A program made the position numbers and the translations under genes. A stretch of DNA of 64,000 nucleotides from CALCNS01 sp964425745 (GTDB lineage Bacteria > Bacillota > JAAYKD01), in contig CAYRNW010000003.1 in assembly GCA_964425745.1 (NCBI GenBank), forward strand, positions 62,001 through 126,000, read 5' to 3'. The notes below the pieces were generated by a model. The model saw nothing but the letters and a program-made list of their open reading frames with translations, searched no databases and was not told where the DNA came from. Shown here piece after piece: positions 34,100 to 41,815 of this stretch. Every line of letters starts with the position of its first letter. Within the stretch, counting starts at the first letter, position 1.

Positions 34100-34975
34100 A
34101 TGATTGACAATCATATGCATTTGGAGCATTATTCGTATACGATATCGGCGCTTAAAGAGTTTGTAGAACAGGGGAGAAGACGCGGCATCCACGAGTTCGG
34201 ATTCAGCGATCACAGTCATCATTTCGTAGAATTTAAGGAAATGTATTTCAGAAATGTGATTATGGATGAAACCCCTGTGGGTCAATATCAAAGGCAGTGG
34301 ATGAAAGAGCAGGAAAAATCTTTTTGTTATCGATTAGAGGAATATGTGGACCTGATCGAGCAAGGGAAGGAAGCAGGATATCCTTTGCGATTGGGAATTG
34401 AAGTTTGCTATTTTCCAGGGGAAGAAGAGGCAATTCGATCGATTCTGAAAGACTATCCTTTTGATTATGTGATCGGTTCGGTTCACTGGTTAGAGGGGTG
34501 GGGATTTGATACAAAAGAAGAATTTTGGGCCGGAAGCAATGTTGACCAGGTTTTTGAACAATACGGAGAAGTGCTTCAAAAGGCGATTGAGAGTGAACTC
34601 TTTGATGTGATCGGTCATCCCTATTCCTGCAAGGCTTTTGGTGCTTGGCCGGTGCATTTAAATCTGACTCCTGCGTTTATGAGCATCGCTGCTTCGGCAA
34701 AAAAACACGGGGTTGCGTTGGAAATGAATTCCGGCCTAGCGTATCGTTATCCTGCAGCAACGATATGTCCACCCATCGGCTTGTTACAAATTGCAGCCGA
34801 ACATCAGTGTGATTTCAGTTTTGGATCTGATGCACATCGAAGTTCAGATTGTGGGCGAGGAGTGGCATACTTACAGCAATTAGCAAAAGAAGTGGGGATT
34901 TCAAAACAACCTTCGTATATATTGCGCAAACGAAACGAATATCCATTAGACAGCAGACCGGAAACATTGATCTAA
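34100..34975 (+). CDS. PHP-domain phosphatase, histidinol-phosphatase-like
   Basis: The protein has 291 residues. The PHP metal-binding motif is D-N-H-M-H-L-E near residues 3-9, with G-F-S-D-H-S-H-H near 35-42. Further metal ligands are in G-I-E-V-C-Y (about 98-103), G-S-V-H-W-L (about 127-132), V-I-G-H-P-Y (about 169-174) and G-S-D-A-H (about 246-250). This matches the HisJ/HisK group, which dephosphorylates histidinol phosphate, but no other histidine gene is nearby. ATG at 34100 follows GGGGTG; ATG at 34067 lacks a site. It might act on another phosphate ester. Confidence 0.75.
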   Translation: MIDNHMHLEHYSYTISALKEFVEQGRRRGIHEFGFSDHSHHFVEFKEMYFRNVIMDETPVGQYQRQWMKEQEKSFCYRLEEYVDLIEQGKEAGYPLRLGIEVCYFPGEEEAIRSILKDYPFDYVIGSVHWLEGWGFDTKEEFWAGSNVDQVFEQYGEVLQKAIESELFDVIGHPYSCKAFGAWPVHLNLTPAFMSIAASAKKHGVALEMNSGLAYRYPAATICPPIGLLQIAAEHQCDFSFGSDAHRSSDCGRGVAYLQQLAKEVGISKQPSYILRKRNEYPLDSRPETLI

Positions 34976-35040
34976 AGCAGGAACTCATTTAGGTTACGGA
35001 GAAGAAATAGACAAGAAATTTATTGATGGAGGTCAAAAAA

Positions 35041-35469
35041 ATGAGCAAAGCAACCATTGAGATGGAAAAAGGAGGGCAAATCCTAATCGAGTTTTTCGAT
35101 GAGGCAGCCCCAAATACCGTCAAAAACTTTATGGATTTGGCAAAAAAAGGATTTTATGATGGACTCACGTTTCATCGCGTCATTCCGGGTTTTGTTGCAC
35201 AGGGAGGGTGCCCAAAAGGAACCGGAACCGGCGGACCTGGATACACCATAGCTTGCGAAACGGCAGGTAACCCGCATAAGCATGTAAGAGGGGCGTTATC
35301 CATGGCGCACGCTGGAAAGAACACGGGTGGCAGTCAGTTTTTTATCTGCTTTGCCTCTTTCCCACACCTCGATGGTGTGCACACCGTTTTCGGACAGGTA
35401 GCTTCGGGTATGGATGTTGTTGATGCGATTAAACAAGGAGACAAAATGAAGAAAGTGATAGTTGAATAG
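35041..35469 (+). CDS. Cyclophilin-type peptidyl-prolyl cis-trans isomerase
   Basis: The protein has 142 residues and no signal peptide, so it is a cytoplasmic PpiB-type folding helper. The active-site stretch F-H-R-V-I-P-G-F-V-A-Q-G-G lies near residues 45-57. G-S-Q-F-F-I-C-F near 95-102 and H-L-D-G-V-H-T-V-F-G-Q-V near 108-119 complete the cyclophilin core. GGAGG precedes the ATG at 35041; an upstream ATG at 35026 is inside or before that site. It is 14 bases from the M20 gene downstream and may be co-transcribed. Confidence 0.93.
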   Translation: MSKATIEMEKGGQILIEFFDEAAPNTVKNFMDLAKKGFYDGLTFHRVIPGFVAQGGCPKGTGTGGPGYTIACETAGNPHKHVRGALSMAHAGKNTGGSQFFICFASFPHLDGVHTVFGQVASGMDVVDAIKQGDKMKKVIVE

Positions 35470-35483
35470 AAGGGAGAATTTCT

Positions 35484-36875
35484 ATGAACGACATTGCACT
35501 GAAAACCATTGATCAACGCAGAGAAGAATTGATTCGTTTAAGTGATTATCTGTGGGAGAACCCGGAACCGGCTTATACTGAATTCAAAGCAGTAGCGGCA
35601 ATTAAGAAAGTTTTAGTAGAGGATGGCTTTGTTTTAGAAGATGAGTTTGCTGGGATGCCTACGGCCTTTATCGCTTCCTGGGGAAGCGGGAAACCGGTCA
35701 TCGGATTTTTAGCGGAGTATGATGCCTTACCTGGTTTGAGTCAGAAGATTTCAGTGAAACAAGAGCCTGTTATAGAAGGAGCCCCCGGTCAAGGATGCGG
35801 ACATAATCTCTTAGGTGTTGCGACCCTGGGTGCGGTTCTTGGATTAAAACAAGAGATGATTGAAAACAATCTTCCTGGTACACTGGTCTTTTACGGATGT
35901 CCGGCTGAAGAAGTTTTGACAGGTAAAGTATTCATGGCACGCGATGGAGCTTTTGATCGACTGGATTTGGCGTTAGCATATCATCCCGGACGAGCCAATG
36001 GCGTAAGCTTAGACAGCTCCAATGGATTGAACTCTGCGATTTTCCATTTTGAAGGGCGAACAGCGCATGCAGGTGGAGACCCGCATAATGGCAGAAGCGC
36101 TTTGGATGCTGTAGAATTAATGAATGTTGGAGCCAACTATTTGCGTGAACATGTTACAACCGATGTACGTATCCATTATGTGATTAAAGAAGGCGGAATG
36201 GCCCCAAATATTGTTCCGGATAAAGCTTCGGTGTGGTATTATGTTCGTGGTCCCAAACGCAGTGTTATTGATGAAGTCTATGCACGTTTAATCAAGGTTG
36301 CGAACGGTGCTGCCATGATGACAGAAACCACAATGAAGATTGAGTTTTTGGGTGGTTGCCATAACACATTACCGAATAAAACGTTAGCAACCGTTTTACA
36401 TGAGAGTTTGAGCAGCATTCCTCAAGAGCCTTGGACAGAAGAAGAAATTGCTTTTTCCAAAGAGTTAAACCAACAACAACCTGTTCAATATCCGGCAGCT
36501 TTGAAAATGATGAATTTACCAGAAGGGACTGAGATCTTTACCGGTGTAAGCCCCATGCGAGAAACTGGAAAAGTGGGTGGTGGCTCTACCGATGTTGGAG
36601 ATGTAGCCCACATCGTGCCAACTGCTTCTTTCGGCACCGCAACCGACAACTTAGGAGCACCCGGTCATAGCTGGCAAATCACGTTGTGTTCCGGTATGAG
36701 TATTGGACATAAGGGTATGATTTACGCAGCAAAAGCCATGGCAGATGCCGCAGGCAAGCTTTTGAGAGATCCAGATTTAGTAGAAAAAGCCAAAGCCGAG
36801 TTCTTGGCTGCAACGGGTGGAAAGCCCTATCAATGTCCGATTCCTCCGGAAGTTAAAGCACCGGGTCAAAAGTAA
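35484..36875 (+). CDS. M20-family amidohydrolase, AbgB-like, long form
   Basis: The protein has 463 residues, about 70 more than its paralogue at 8452-9630. Visible M20 motifs are F-L-A-E-Y-D-A-L-P near residues 76-84, G-Q-G-C-G-H-N-L near 101-108, and C-P-A-E-E-V-L-T-G-K near 138-147. The metal-binding C-terminal T-D-V-G-D and G-A-P-G-H-S-W follow. The A-Y-H-P-G and V-I-K-E-G-G-M-A-P-N blocks resemble AbgB, which cleaves p-aminobenzoyl-glutamate. Likely substrates are N-acylated amino acids or dipeptides. GGGAG precedes the ATG and a strong terminator follows. Confidence 0.85.
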   Translation: MNDIALKTIDQRREELIRLSDYLWENPEPAYTEFKAVAAIKKVLVEDGFVLEDEFAGMPTAFIASWGSGKPVIGFLAEYDALPGLSQKISVKQEPVIEGAPGQGCGHNLLGVATLGAVLGLKQEMIENNLPGTLVFYGCPAEEVLTGKVFMARDGAFDRLDLALAYHPGRANGVSLDSSNGLNSAIFHFEGRTAHAGGDPHNGRSALDAVELMNVGANYLREHVTTDVRIHYVIKEGGMAPNIVPDKASVWYYVRGPKRSVIDEVYARLIKVANGAAMMTETTMKIEFLGGCHNTLPNKTLATVLHESLSSIPQEPWTEEEIAFSKELNQQQPVQYPAALKMMNLPEGTEIFTGVSPMRETGKVGGGSTDVGDVAHIVPTASFGTATDNLGAPGHSWQITLCSGMSIGHKGMIYAAKAMADAAGKLLRDPDLVEKAKAEFLAATGGKPYQCPIPPEVKAPGQK

Positions 36876-36889
36876 TTTTTCTCAAATAA

Positions 36890-36937
36890 CAAAAAAAGCC
36901 TCGGTAAGGAAGTTGAACGTTCCTTGCCGAGGTTTTC
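36890..36937. terminator. Bidirectional terminator between the M20 gene and the hemolysin-III gene
   Basis: A 13-base stem (36899-36911 with 36920-36932, one G-T mismatch that pairs as G-U) has AAAAAAA before it and TTTT after it. It suits both converging genes. Confidence 0.85.
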
Positions 36938-37665
36938 TAACTTAAATAGCAGAAGATCATAAAATAATGACAGATACTACCTGCCAACACAAAAAAGTGG
37001 AATATCTCGTGGAATCCAAAAATCGGATGATCTCTTCCGGGCCATTTCATGGCGTAAAAAATTGCCCCAACGGAGTAAAAGATTCCACCCAACAAGAGCC
37101 ATAACAAGCCACCGGGGGGCAGATTGGCTAGCAGGGGTTTGATCACCATAAGAGCCATCCATCCCATTCCTAAATAAAGACTGGCAGACAACCAGCGAGG
37201 CTTATCAATCCAAAAAATACTGGTGATAACACCGAACAAGGCAATACCCCAGACCAAGATTAACATCAGAATCCCTCCTTGCTGAGGGATGGATAACAAG
37301 CAGATAGGCGTGTAAGATCCGGCAATGAGCACATATATCATGCTGTGGTCAAATTTTCTCAATCTTAAGCGTTGAATTAGACTGGTGCGTACCGAATGGT
37401 ATAATGTACTGGCCAAATACAGTGCAATGGCAGAAGTTCCATATAGGGTGTATGCCACAAAATTAAGCCCTGATACGGCGTTTTCAAAACCCCGAATCAA
37501 TAAAGCAATCAGACCGGTCAAGGATAAGACAACTCCAAACCCATGACTTACTGCAGAAACAATTCGTAAGCCATCGTTTGGATCTCTTTGGGTTCGCTGT
37601 TTTTTCGTAGAAACGCACCTCCTTATAATTTTAGTATAGCATTTTGAAAACGATTTGGCAAACAT
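36937..37665 (-). CDS. Hemolysin III / PAQR-family membrane protein with unclear start
   Basis: The family core has seven membrane helices with S-H-G-F-G near the first one, S-T-L-Y-H-S after the second or third, D-H-S-M-I-Y and a C-terminal H-E-I-F-H-F-F-V. These His and Asp residues form the putative metal site of the HlyIII/PAQR family; the physiological role is unclear. The only canonical start in frame is ATG at 37665, but it lies inside a good promoter (37636-37664). A strong AAGGAGG lies just before 37614, where the frame offers only GTT (37614) or ACG (37608). Translation probably starts there from a near-cognate codon, which would give about 224 residues. A sequencing error is the other explanation. 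Confidence 0.8.
   Translation of the reverse strand: MFAKSFSKCYTKIIRRCVSTKKQRTQRDPNDGLRIVSAVSHGFGVVLSLTGLIALLIRGFENAVSGLNFVAYTLYGTSAIALYLASTLYHSVRTSLIQRLRLRKFDHSMIYVLIAGSYTPICLLSIPQQGGILMLILVWGIALFGVITSIFWIDKPRWLSASLYLGMGWMALMVIKPLLANLPPGGLLWLLLGGIFYSVGAIFYAMKWPGRDHPIFGFHEIFHFFVLAGSICHYFMIFCYLS
37636..37664 (-). promoter_or_regulatory. Sigma-A-like promoter of the hemolysin-III gene
   Basis: On the minus strand TTGCCA is followed after 17 bases by TATACT, then ATTATAAGGAGG. The transcript would begin just before the ribosome binding site, leaving the upstream ATG at 37665 outside it. Confidence 0.7.
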
Positions 37666-37693
37666 AAGAATGAGTATGGCAAAGCTTTACAAG

Positions 37694-37705
37694 CTATGGT
37701 ATAAT
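37694..37705 (+). promoter_or_regulatory. Extended -10 promoter of the signal peptidase gene
   Basis: TATGGTATAAT carries a perfect TATAAT (37700-37705) preceded by TGG. The -35 region (TGGCAA) is weak, as is common for extended -10 promoters. It diverges from the hemolysin-III promoter. Confidence 0.6.
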
Positions 37706-37750
37706 CGATAAGAAAAGAGATTATACTGATTGTGAAAGAAGGTTTTCCTC

Positions 37751-38275
37751 TTGAATATGAAATCCGTGAAGGAATTTATGGTTGAATTATTAGTATCTGC
37801 TGCTATCGTGGCGTTCATATATTTTTTCATTGCTGTGTTTCCCTTAGTGCCCTCTGCGTCGATGAATCCTACGATTGCACCCGGAGAGCGAGTCGTTGTC
37901 GAAAAACTTACAAGATTCTTTCGTACCGTTGAATATGGCGATATTTTAGTGTTTCCCTGTCCGGACTCCAAACCGGGTGCTTTTCCTTACATCAAGCGCT
38001 TAATTGCAAAGGGCGGCGATGTACTGGAATTTTCGAACGGGAAAGTGTATCGCAATGGTGAATTATTAGAAGAGTCGTATGCTGTTGGTCAAACCATTAG
38101 TTATCAGTCTCGCTATGAAATTCCAGAAGGCATGCTGTTTTTTATGGGTGATAATCGTACCAATTCCGAAGATGCACGCTTCTGGCATACCACTCCTTAC
38201 GTGAGTGAAAAAGCAGTCATTGGCAGAGCGGTAGCAATTATGTGGCCTATTAACCAATGGCGATTATTGAAGTGA
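37751..38275 (+). CDS. lepB: Type I signal peptidase
   Basis: The protein has 174 residues. One N-terminal membrane helix (about residues 11-31) anchors the enzyme, whose active site faces outward. The catalytic Ser is residue 37 in P-S-A-S-M-N-P-T and the general-base Lys is residue 82 in Y-I-K-R-L-I-A. The closing motif G-D-N-R-T-N-S-E-D-A-R is present. It removes signal peptides from exported proteins. I choose TTG at 37751 because GAAGG lies eight bases upstream; ATG at 37757 is the alternative. It is followed after 7 bases by the Smr gene. Confidence 0.93.
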   Translation: MNMKSVKEFMVELLVSAAIVAFIYFFIAVFPLVPSASMNPTIAPGERVVVEKLTRFFRTVEYGDILVFPCPDSKPGAFPYIKRLIAKGGDVLEFSNGKVYRNGELLEESYAVGQTISYQSRYEIPEGMLFFMGDNRTNSEDARFWHTTPYVSEKAVIGRAVAIMWPINQWRLLK

Positions 38276-38282
38276 GGTATTT

Positions 38283-38636
38283 ATGGGCCAATCAAAAATC
38301 ATCGAATTTAACTTAGAGCGATATTTCCCAACCGTTGAGCAGGGAATCCATTTAACGAATCAGGAAATTTTACGCTGCCGCAAGCAGAAAATCAGGGTCA
38401 TCAAATTGATCCATGGTTATGGTTCCAGTGGGGTTGGCGGAAGATTACGTCATGGAATTCGAAGGCATTTACAATCGATGATCCAAACAGGCTCTTTGCG
38501 TGGATTGGCGTGGGGAGAAGAGTTTTCAATTTTCGACGAAACCACAAGGCAAATGTTAGAAGCGGTTCCTGAATTGAGAAAAGATTCCGATTTGGAACGC
38601 TGCAACCAAGGCATTACCATGGTTTTTATCGGATAA
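38283..38636 (+). CDS. Smr-domain protein
   Basis: The protein has 117 residues and is a stand-alone Smr-like domain. The core is I-K-L-I-H-G-Y-G-S-S-G-V-G-G-R-L-R-H-G-I near residues 39-58, matching the H-G-x-G...L-R pattern of MutS2 and Smr nucleases. The N-terminal part (F-N-L-E-R-Y-F-P-T-V-E-Q-G) contains the hydrophobic strand of the domain. Such domains bind or nick nucleic acid, recently linked to ribosome-associated RNA cleavage. It sits between lepB and its terminator, in one transcript with lepB. Confidence 0.7.
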   Translation: MGQSKIIEFNLERYFPTVEQGIHLTNQEILRCRKQKIRVIKLIHGYGSSGVGGRLRHGIRRHLQSMIQTGSLRGLAWGEEFSIFDETTRQMLEAVPELRKDSDLERCNQGITMVFIG

Positions 38637-38646
38637 CATAAAAACG

Positions 38647-38676
38647 CTCCCAAATCTTTTGGGAGTTTATTTTTTT
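38647..38676 (+). terminator. Rho-independent terminator after the Smr gene
   Basis: CTCCCAAA (38647-38654) pairs with TTTGGGAG (38658-38665) across a short loop, followed by TTTATTTTTTT. Confidence 0.8.
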
Positions 38677-38694
38677 GAGAGGAGGCTAGCAGGA

Positions 38695-39750
38695 ATGGAG
38701 AGATATAGCGAATCTGAAATGCACCGGTTTCTAAGGAAGTTGACCTCCGATTCGGAAGCTCTTTCGTTGATCGGTATGTGTAAGAATGCTGGAAAAACCA
38801 CAATTCTGAATGCGATCTTGTCATCCTACATGTCTGAAAACCCGATTCCTGATTGGGGCCTCCTTTCAATAGGGTTAGATGGCGAATCTCGAGATCGAGC
38901 AACCTCGGGTCATAAGCCTGAGATTTTTGTGACGGAGGGTACTATCTTTGTAACTCCGGCGAATTTGTGGAATCAATCGGATGTCAGTAAAGAGATCTTA
39001 GAGATTCTCCAACCAGGAGGTGCCTTGGGTTCTTTGTTAATCTTGAGGGCCCAAAGCGATGGCTTTATTCAACTTTCCGGTCCATCATCGCGTGATGCGA
39101 TGTATAAAGCCGTTGGTGCGTTAAAAAAATTTGGAGCCCAAAAAATCATCATCGATGGAAGCATCAATCGCAAAGTGTTTTCGGGAGATGAAAGCATGGA
39201 TACGCTTTTATGCACAGGATATCCTTGCTTTGATGATTATCATCAAGCTGTTCAGGAAACACTTCATGTGTATGAGCTCTATACTCAATTGCCTGAAATA
39301 AAGATTGCATTTTCTGAAGAATCTTTCTTAAGTATGCTTTGTGGTGATCAAGAGCAATCTTTTTTTACTTCAGATCAAATTCGACGCGAAGGGGTTGACT
39401 GGCGTTCTAAGAGGTTTTTATCGTGTGATGGTGTCTTTTATCGTGGGGCTGTTCATTCACACTTTCTGAGGCAATTAGGAGACCTTAGAACAAAAGCTAA
39501 TCCTATACGCCTGGTAGTTCCCAACGGAAGTCGTATCGTTGCTGAGAAGGAGCAAGTTCAGAAATTTATCAGAGAAGGGAATTCAATCTCTGTACTCCAT
39601 AGAATCCCAATCAACGGTATTTTTGTCAACCACCGGAGGGATACCCCTACTCCATCAGAGGATTACCGGCTGATGCAAGGGATTGCGGAGCAAGTGGATT
39701 GCCCGGTTATCGATTGGAAGGAGAGATTAATATGTACAAATCCTTTATAA
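38695..39750 (+). CDS. kamB: Lysine 5,6-aminomutase reactivase subunit KamB (predicted)
   Basis: The protein has 351 residues. A P-loop, G-M-C-K-N-A-G-K-T-T, occupies residues 27-36, and A-Q-K-I-I-I-D-G-S near residues 142-150 could be the Walker B strand. From memory of lysine-fermentation clusters, the gene next to the MutS-like kamC is kamB, and the pair is annotated as a reactivase of the B12-dependent lysine 5,6-aminomutase. Sequence alone shows a nucleotide-binding protein of unknown fold. GAGGAGG precedes the ATG at 38695; an ATG at 38659 falls in the preceding terminator. Its 3' end overlaps kamC by 19 bases. Confidence 0.7.
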   Translation: MERYSESEMHRFLRKLTSDSEALSLIGMCKNAGKTTILNAILSSYMSENPIPDWGLLSIGLDGESRDRATSGHKPEIFVTEGTIFVTPANLWNQSDVSKEILEILQPGGALGSLLILRAQSDGFIQLSGPSSRDAMYKAVGALKKFGAQKIIIDGSINRKVFSGDESMDTLLCTGYPCFDDYHQAVQETLHVYELYTQLPEIKIAFSEESFLSMLCGDQEQSFFTSDQIRREGVDWRSKRFLSCDGVFYRGAVHSHFLRQLGDLRTKANPIRLVVPNGSRIVAEKEQVQKFIREGNSISVLHRIPINGIFVNHRRDTPTPSEDYRLMQGIAEQVDCPVIDWKERLICTNPL

Positions 39751-41207
39751 CATGGCAATGGCATGAAGAGCTGGAAGCCGTATGGAAGCAATTGGAGATC
39801 TCTTCATGTTATGGGCAGCATGCCTTTCAGCAGCAAACGATATACACGGGGGAGTGTAAAAATGAATTATCTCTCGCCTTCGATGAACTAACAGTATTTA
39901 TCAACGGTCTTCGAATGCATCCTGAAAAGGGTGTGGCTTTATTGGAATTCTTTCGAGGGATTCCAGACATTCGGAGTGAGCTGAACCTGTTAAATACCGG
40001 ATATGGATTGCGGCATGAGGCCTATTTCAAATTGAAACTCTTCCTTCTAGCTCATGAAAAAATCGAAAAAGAGATTTATCCTTGGCTTCGATCTTTGTCA
40101 CTAAAGAGTATCGAACTACTTTCTTTACAGCCTTGCCTTGCAGTTTTGGATCCTTCCAATCAAAGACTTCCAACCTTTTTTCTGGATGGTGGATTTTCTG
40201 AAAAGTTAGCTGAGGTACGATCTCTGAAGCGCAGAGTAGAACAACGGCTAAGGACGCTCAAAGAGGAGAACGACGTTACCGAATGGACGGAACGACGTAA
40301 CGAGGTGCTTCGGGTTGAAACGCAGGAAGAGGAGAAAGCGCTTGCCCTTTTACAAAAGCAGCTCGACCCTTATGCTAAAGCTTGGCAACAATACCTTCAG
40401 CAACTCGGTGCCTTGGAATTGCTCTTGGCAAAAGCACGATTGGCTTTGCGAAAAGAAATGGTCCGACCCGTCATTTCTGACGATGAATCGCTATGCTTTA
40501 GCGGACTTCGACATCCTATTGTTGAAGGTCTCCTGCAACAAAAAAAACGAACCTTTCAGGCCATCGATATTGAATGCTGTGCGGGTTCGACGGTTATTAC
40601 CGGAGCGAATATGGGTGGGAAGAGCGTGACCTTAAGAGCGATTATGATCAATTGCCTTTTGTTCCAAATGGGTTATTTTGTATTTGCGAAAGAAGCAAAA
40701 CTTCCTCTTTTTGACCACTTGACACTTCTCGATGAAGTGCGACAATCGATTCATCAAGGTATGAGTAGCTTTGCAATGGAAGTTTGTCAATTTCAGCAAC
40801 ACGTAGAGGCACATAATGGAAAGTTTGTTCTATTAGTACTGGATGAATTTGGAAGAAGCACCAACCCTCAAGAAGGTTCGGCCTTGATGCAAGCAGTTAC
40901 ACATTATATGCAACAGCAACCGGGAGTTACGCTGATTGCAACGCATTATGACGATGTTGCTACAGAAGCCGGGGCGCATTATCAGGTGATTGGGTTTAGT
41001 CAACTGAGTAAGGAGCAATTCCGTCAAGCATTTGAACAGGGAAGAAATTCCCTACAGGTTTTACAAGACTATATGGATTACCGTCTAGAACCTGCAAGCG
41101 ATCTTCAAAGGGTCCCTCAAGAAGCTCGTTTGATTTGTAAAGCATTTCGATTAGAACAAGACATTATGAATTTTATGGAGAATAAAATCACAAAAAGGAA
41201 TCCGTAG
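39732..41207 (+). CDS. kamC: Lysine 5,6-aminomutase reactivase ATPase KamC (MutS-like)
   Basis: The protein has 491 residues. The C-terminal 220 match the MutS ATPase domain: Walker A T-G-A-N-M-G-G-K-S near residues 290-298, Walker B L-L-V-L-D-E-F-G-R-S near 368-377, and T-L-I-A-T-H-Y-D near 401-408. The preceding region has a long coiled-coil lever (R-R-V-E-Q-R-L-R-T-L-K-E-E) but lacks the mismatch-binding domain. In lysine fermenters this MutS relative is KamC, thought to repair or reactivate aminomutase. GAAGGAGAG precedes the ATG at 39732. It ends five bases before the promoter of the kal operon. Confidence 0.82.
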   Translation: MYKSFITWQWHEELEAVWKQLEISSCYGQHAFQQQTIYTGECKNELSLAFDELTVFINGLRMHPEKGVALLEFFRGIPDIRSELNLLNTGYGLRHEAYFKLKLFLLAHEKIEKEIYPWLRSLSLKSIELLSLQPCLAVLDPSNQRLPTFFLDGGFSEKLAEVRSLKRRVEQRLRTLKEENDVTEWTERRNEVLRVETQEEEKALALLQKQLDPYAKAWQQYLQQLGALELLLAKARLALRKEMVRPVISDDESLCFSGLRHPIVEGLLQQKKRTFQAIDIECCAGSTVITGANMGGKSVTLRAIMINCLLFQMGYFVFAKEAKLPLFDHLTLLDEVRQSIHQGMSSFAMEVCQFQQHVEAHNGKFVLLVLDEFGRSTNPQEGSALMQAVTHYMQQQPGVTLIATHYDDVATEAGAHYQVIGFSQLSKEQFRQAFEQGRNSLQVLQDYMDYRLEPASDLQRVPQEARLICKAFRLEQDIMNFMENKITKRNP

Positions 41208-41211
41208 AATC

Positions 41212-41240
41212 TTGACTTTGCGGGTTTAATCTGATATATT
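41212..41240 (+). promoter_or_regulatory. Sigma-A-like promoter of the kal-kam operon
   Basis: TTGACT (41212-41217) and TATATT (41235-41240) are 17 bases apart. The predicted start near 41247 gives a leader of about 170 bases before the kal start codon. The lysine-degradation operon thus has its own promoter inside the larger kam locus. Confidence 0.8.
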
Positions 41241-41246
41241 GTGTCT

Positions 41247-41417
41247 TGAAGTGAATAGAGAATAGAGGAGCAGTCTGTAAGGTAATTCGGGGATCGGGAC
41301 CGTCCGAGTTGAATCGAATGAATGTGCAGTTGCCGAAAAGCAAGAAGGACGAGTCGTTCTTGACTTTGGAAGAATCGCTCAGGGCGCTCTTTCTCTTTGT
41401 ATGAAAGGAGCTTTTGC
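41247..41417 (+). promoter_or_regulatory. Structured leader before kal: candidate lysine-responsive translational switch
   Basis: A closing helix P1 pairs 41257-41267 with 41387-41396 (10 pairs, one bulged base; GC 41270-41271 with 41384-41385 may extend it). Inside lie a hairpin (41284-41290 with 41304-41310) and another (41341-41346 with 41357-41362). The second is preceded by GCCGAA (41332-41337) and followed by TTTGG. The base of P1 reads AGAGGAGC. The 3' arm of P1 can instead pair as 41386-41393 with 41403-41411, which masks the kal ribosome binding site AAAGGAG. The two states exclude each other, so stabilising P1 would expose the site. AGAGGAGC, GCCGAA and the hairpin-TTTGG order recall the lysine aptamer, but its AGTA turn and other arms are missing. 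Confidence 0.6.
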
Positions 41418-41801
41418 ATGGACGTTATGATCAGAGTTCGTATGGGCAATCAAGATGCCCACTATGGAGGCCAGTTGGTTGACGGAGCAAAATTATTACA
41501 ATTATTTGGAGATGTGGCAACGGAGTTATTAATTCGATTCGATGGAGATGAAGGATTGTTTAGGGCTTATGATTCGATTGATTTTCTTCAACCCGTCTAT
41601 GCTGGGGACTATATTGAAGCAATCGGAAGAATTACTCATATAGGTAATACTTCCAGGAAAATGGAGTTCGAGGCAAAGAAGGTAATTCGTCCAAGACCCG
41701 ATATTCATGAGTCGGCTTGTGAGGTTTTAGATCCTCCCATCGTTGTATGTAAAGCAAGCGGCACCTGTGTCGTTCCAAAAGAGAAGCAGCGAAAGAAATA
41801 A
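41418..41801 (+). CDS. kal: 3-aminobutyryl-CoA ammonia lyase
   Basis: The protein has 127 residues and a hot-dog fold (M-I-R-V-R-M-G-N-Q-D-A-H-Y-G-G near residues 4-18, then A-K-L-L-Q-L-F-G-D-V-A-T-E-L). Kal removes ammonia from 3-aminobutyryl-CoA to give crotonyl-CoA, a late step of lysine fermentation. ATG at 41418 follows AAAGGAG by seven bases. An earlier ATG at 41400 falls before that site and is rejected. It is the first gene after the structured leader, so the switch would act on its translation and, through coupling, on the genes behind it. Confidence 0.9.
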   Translation: MDVMIRVRMGNQDAHYGGQLVDGAKLLQLFGDVATELLIRFDGDEGLFRAYDSIDFLQPVYAGDYIEAIGRITHIGNTSRKMEFEAKKVIRPRPDIHESACEVLDPPIVVCKASGTCVVPKEKQRKK

Positions 41802-41815
41802 GGAGGGTTTGATTG

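Noticed and set aside
41247..41417. A canonical lysine riboswitch or cobalamin riboswitch before kal
   Set aside because: The AGTA turn, GGTGAAAGGG-like segment and full set of arms are missing, and no cobalamin B12-box is visible. It is reported as a candidate variant instead.
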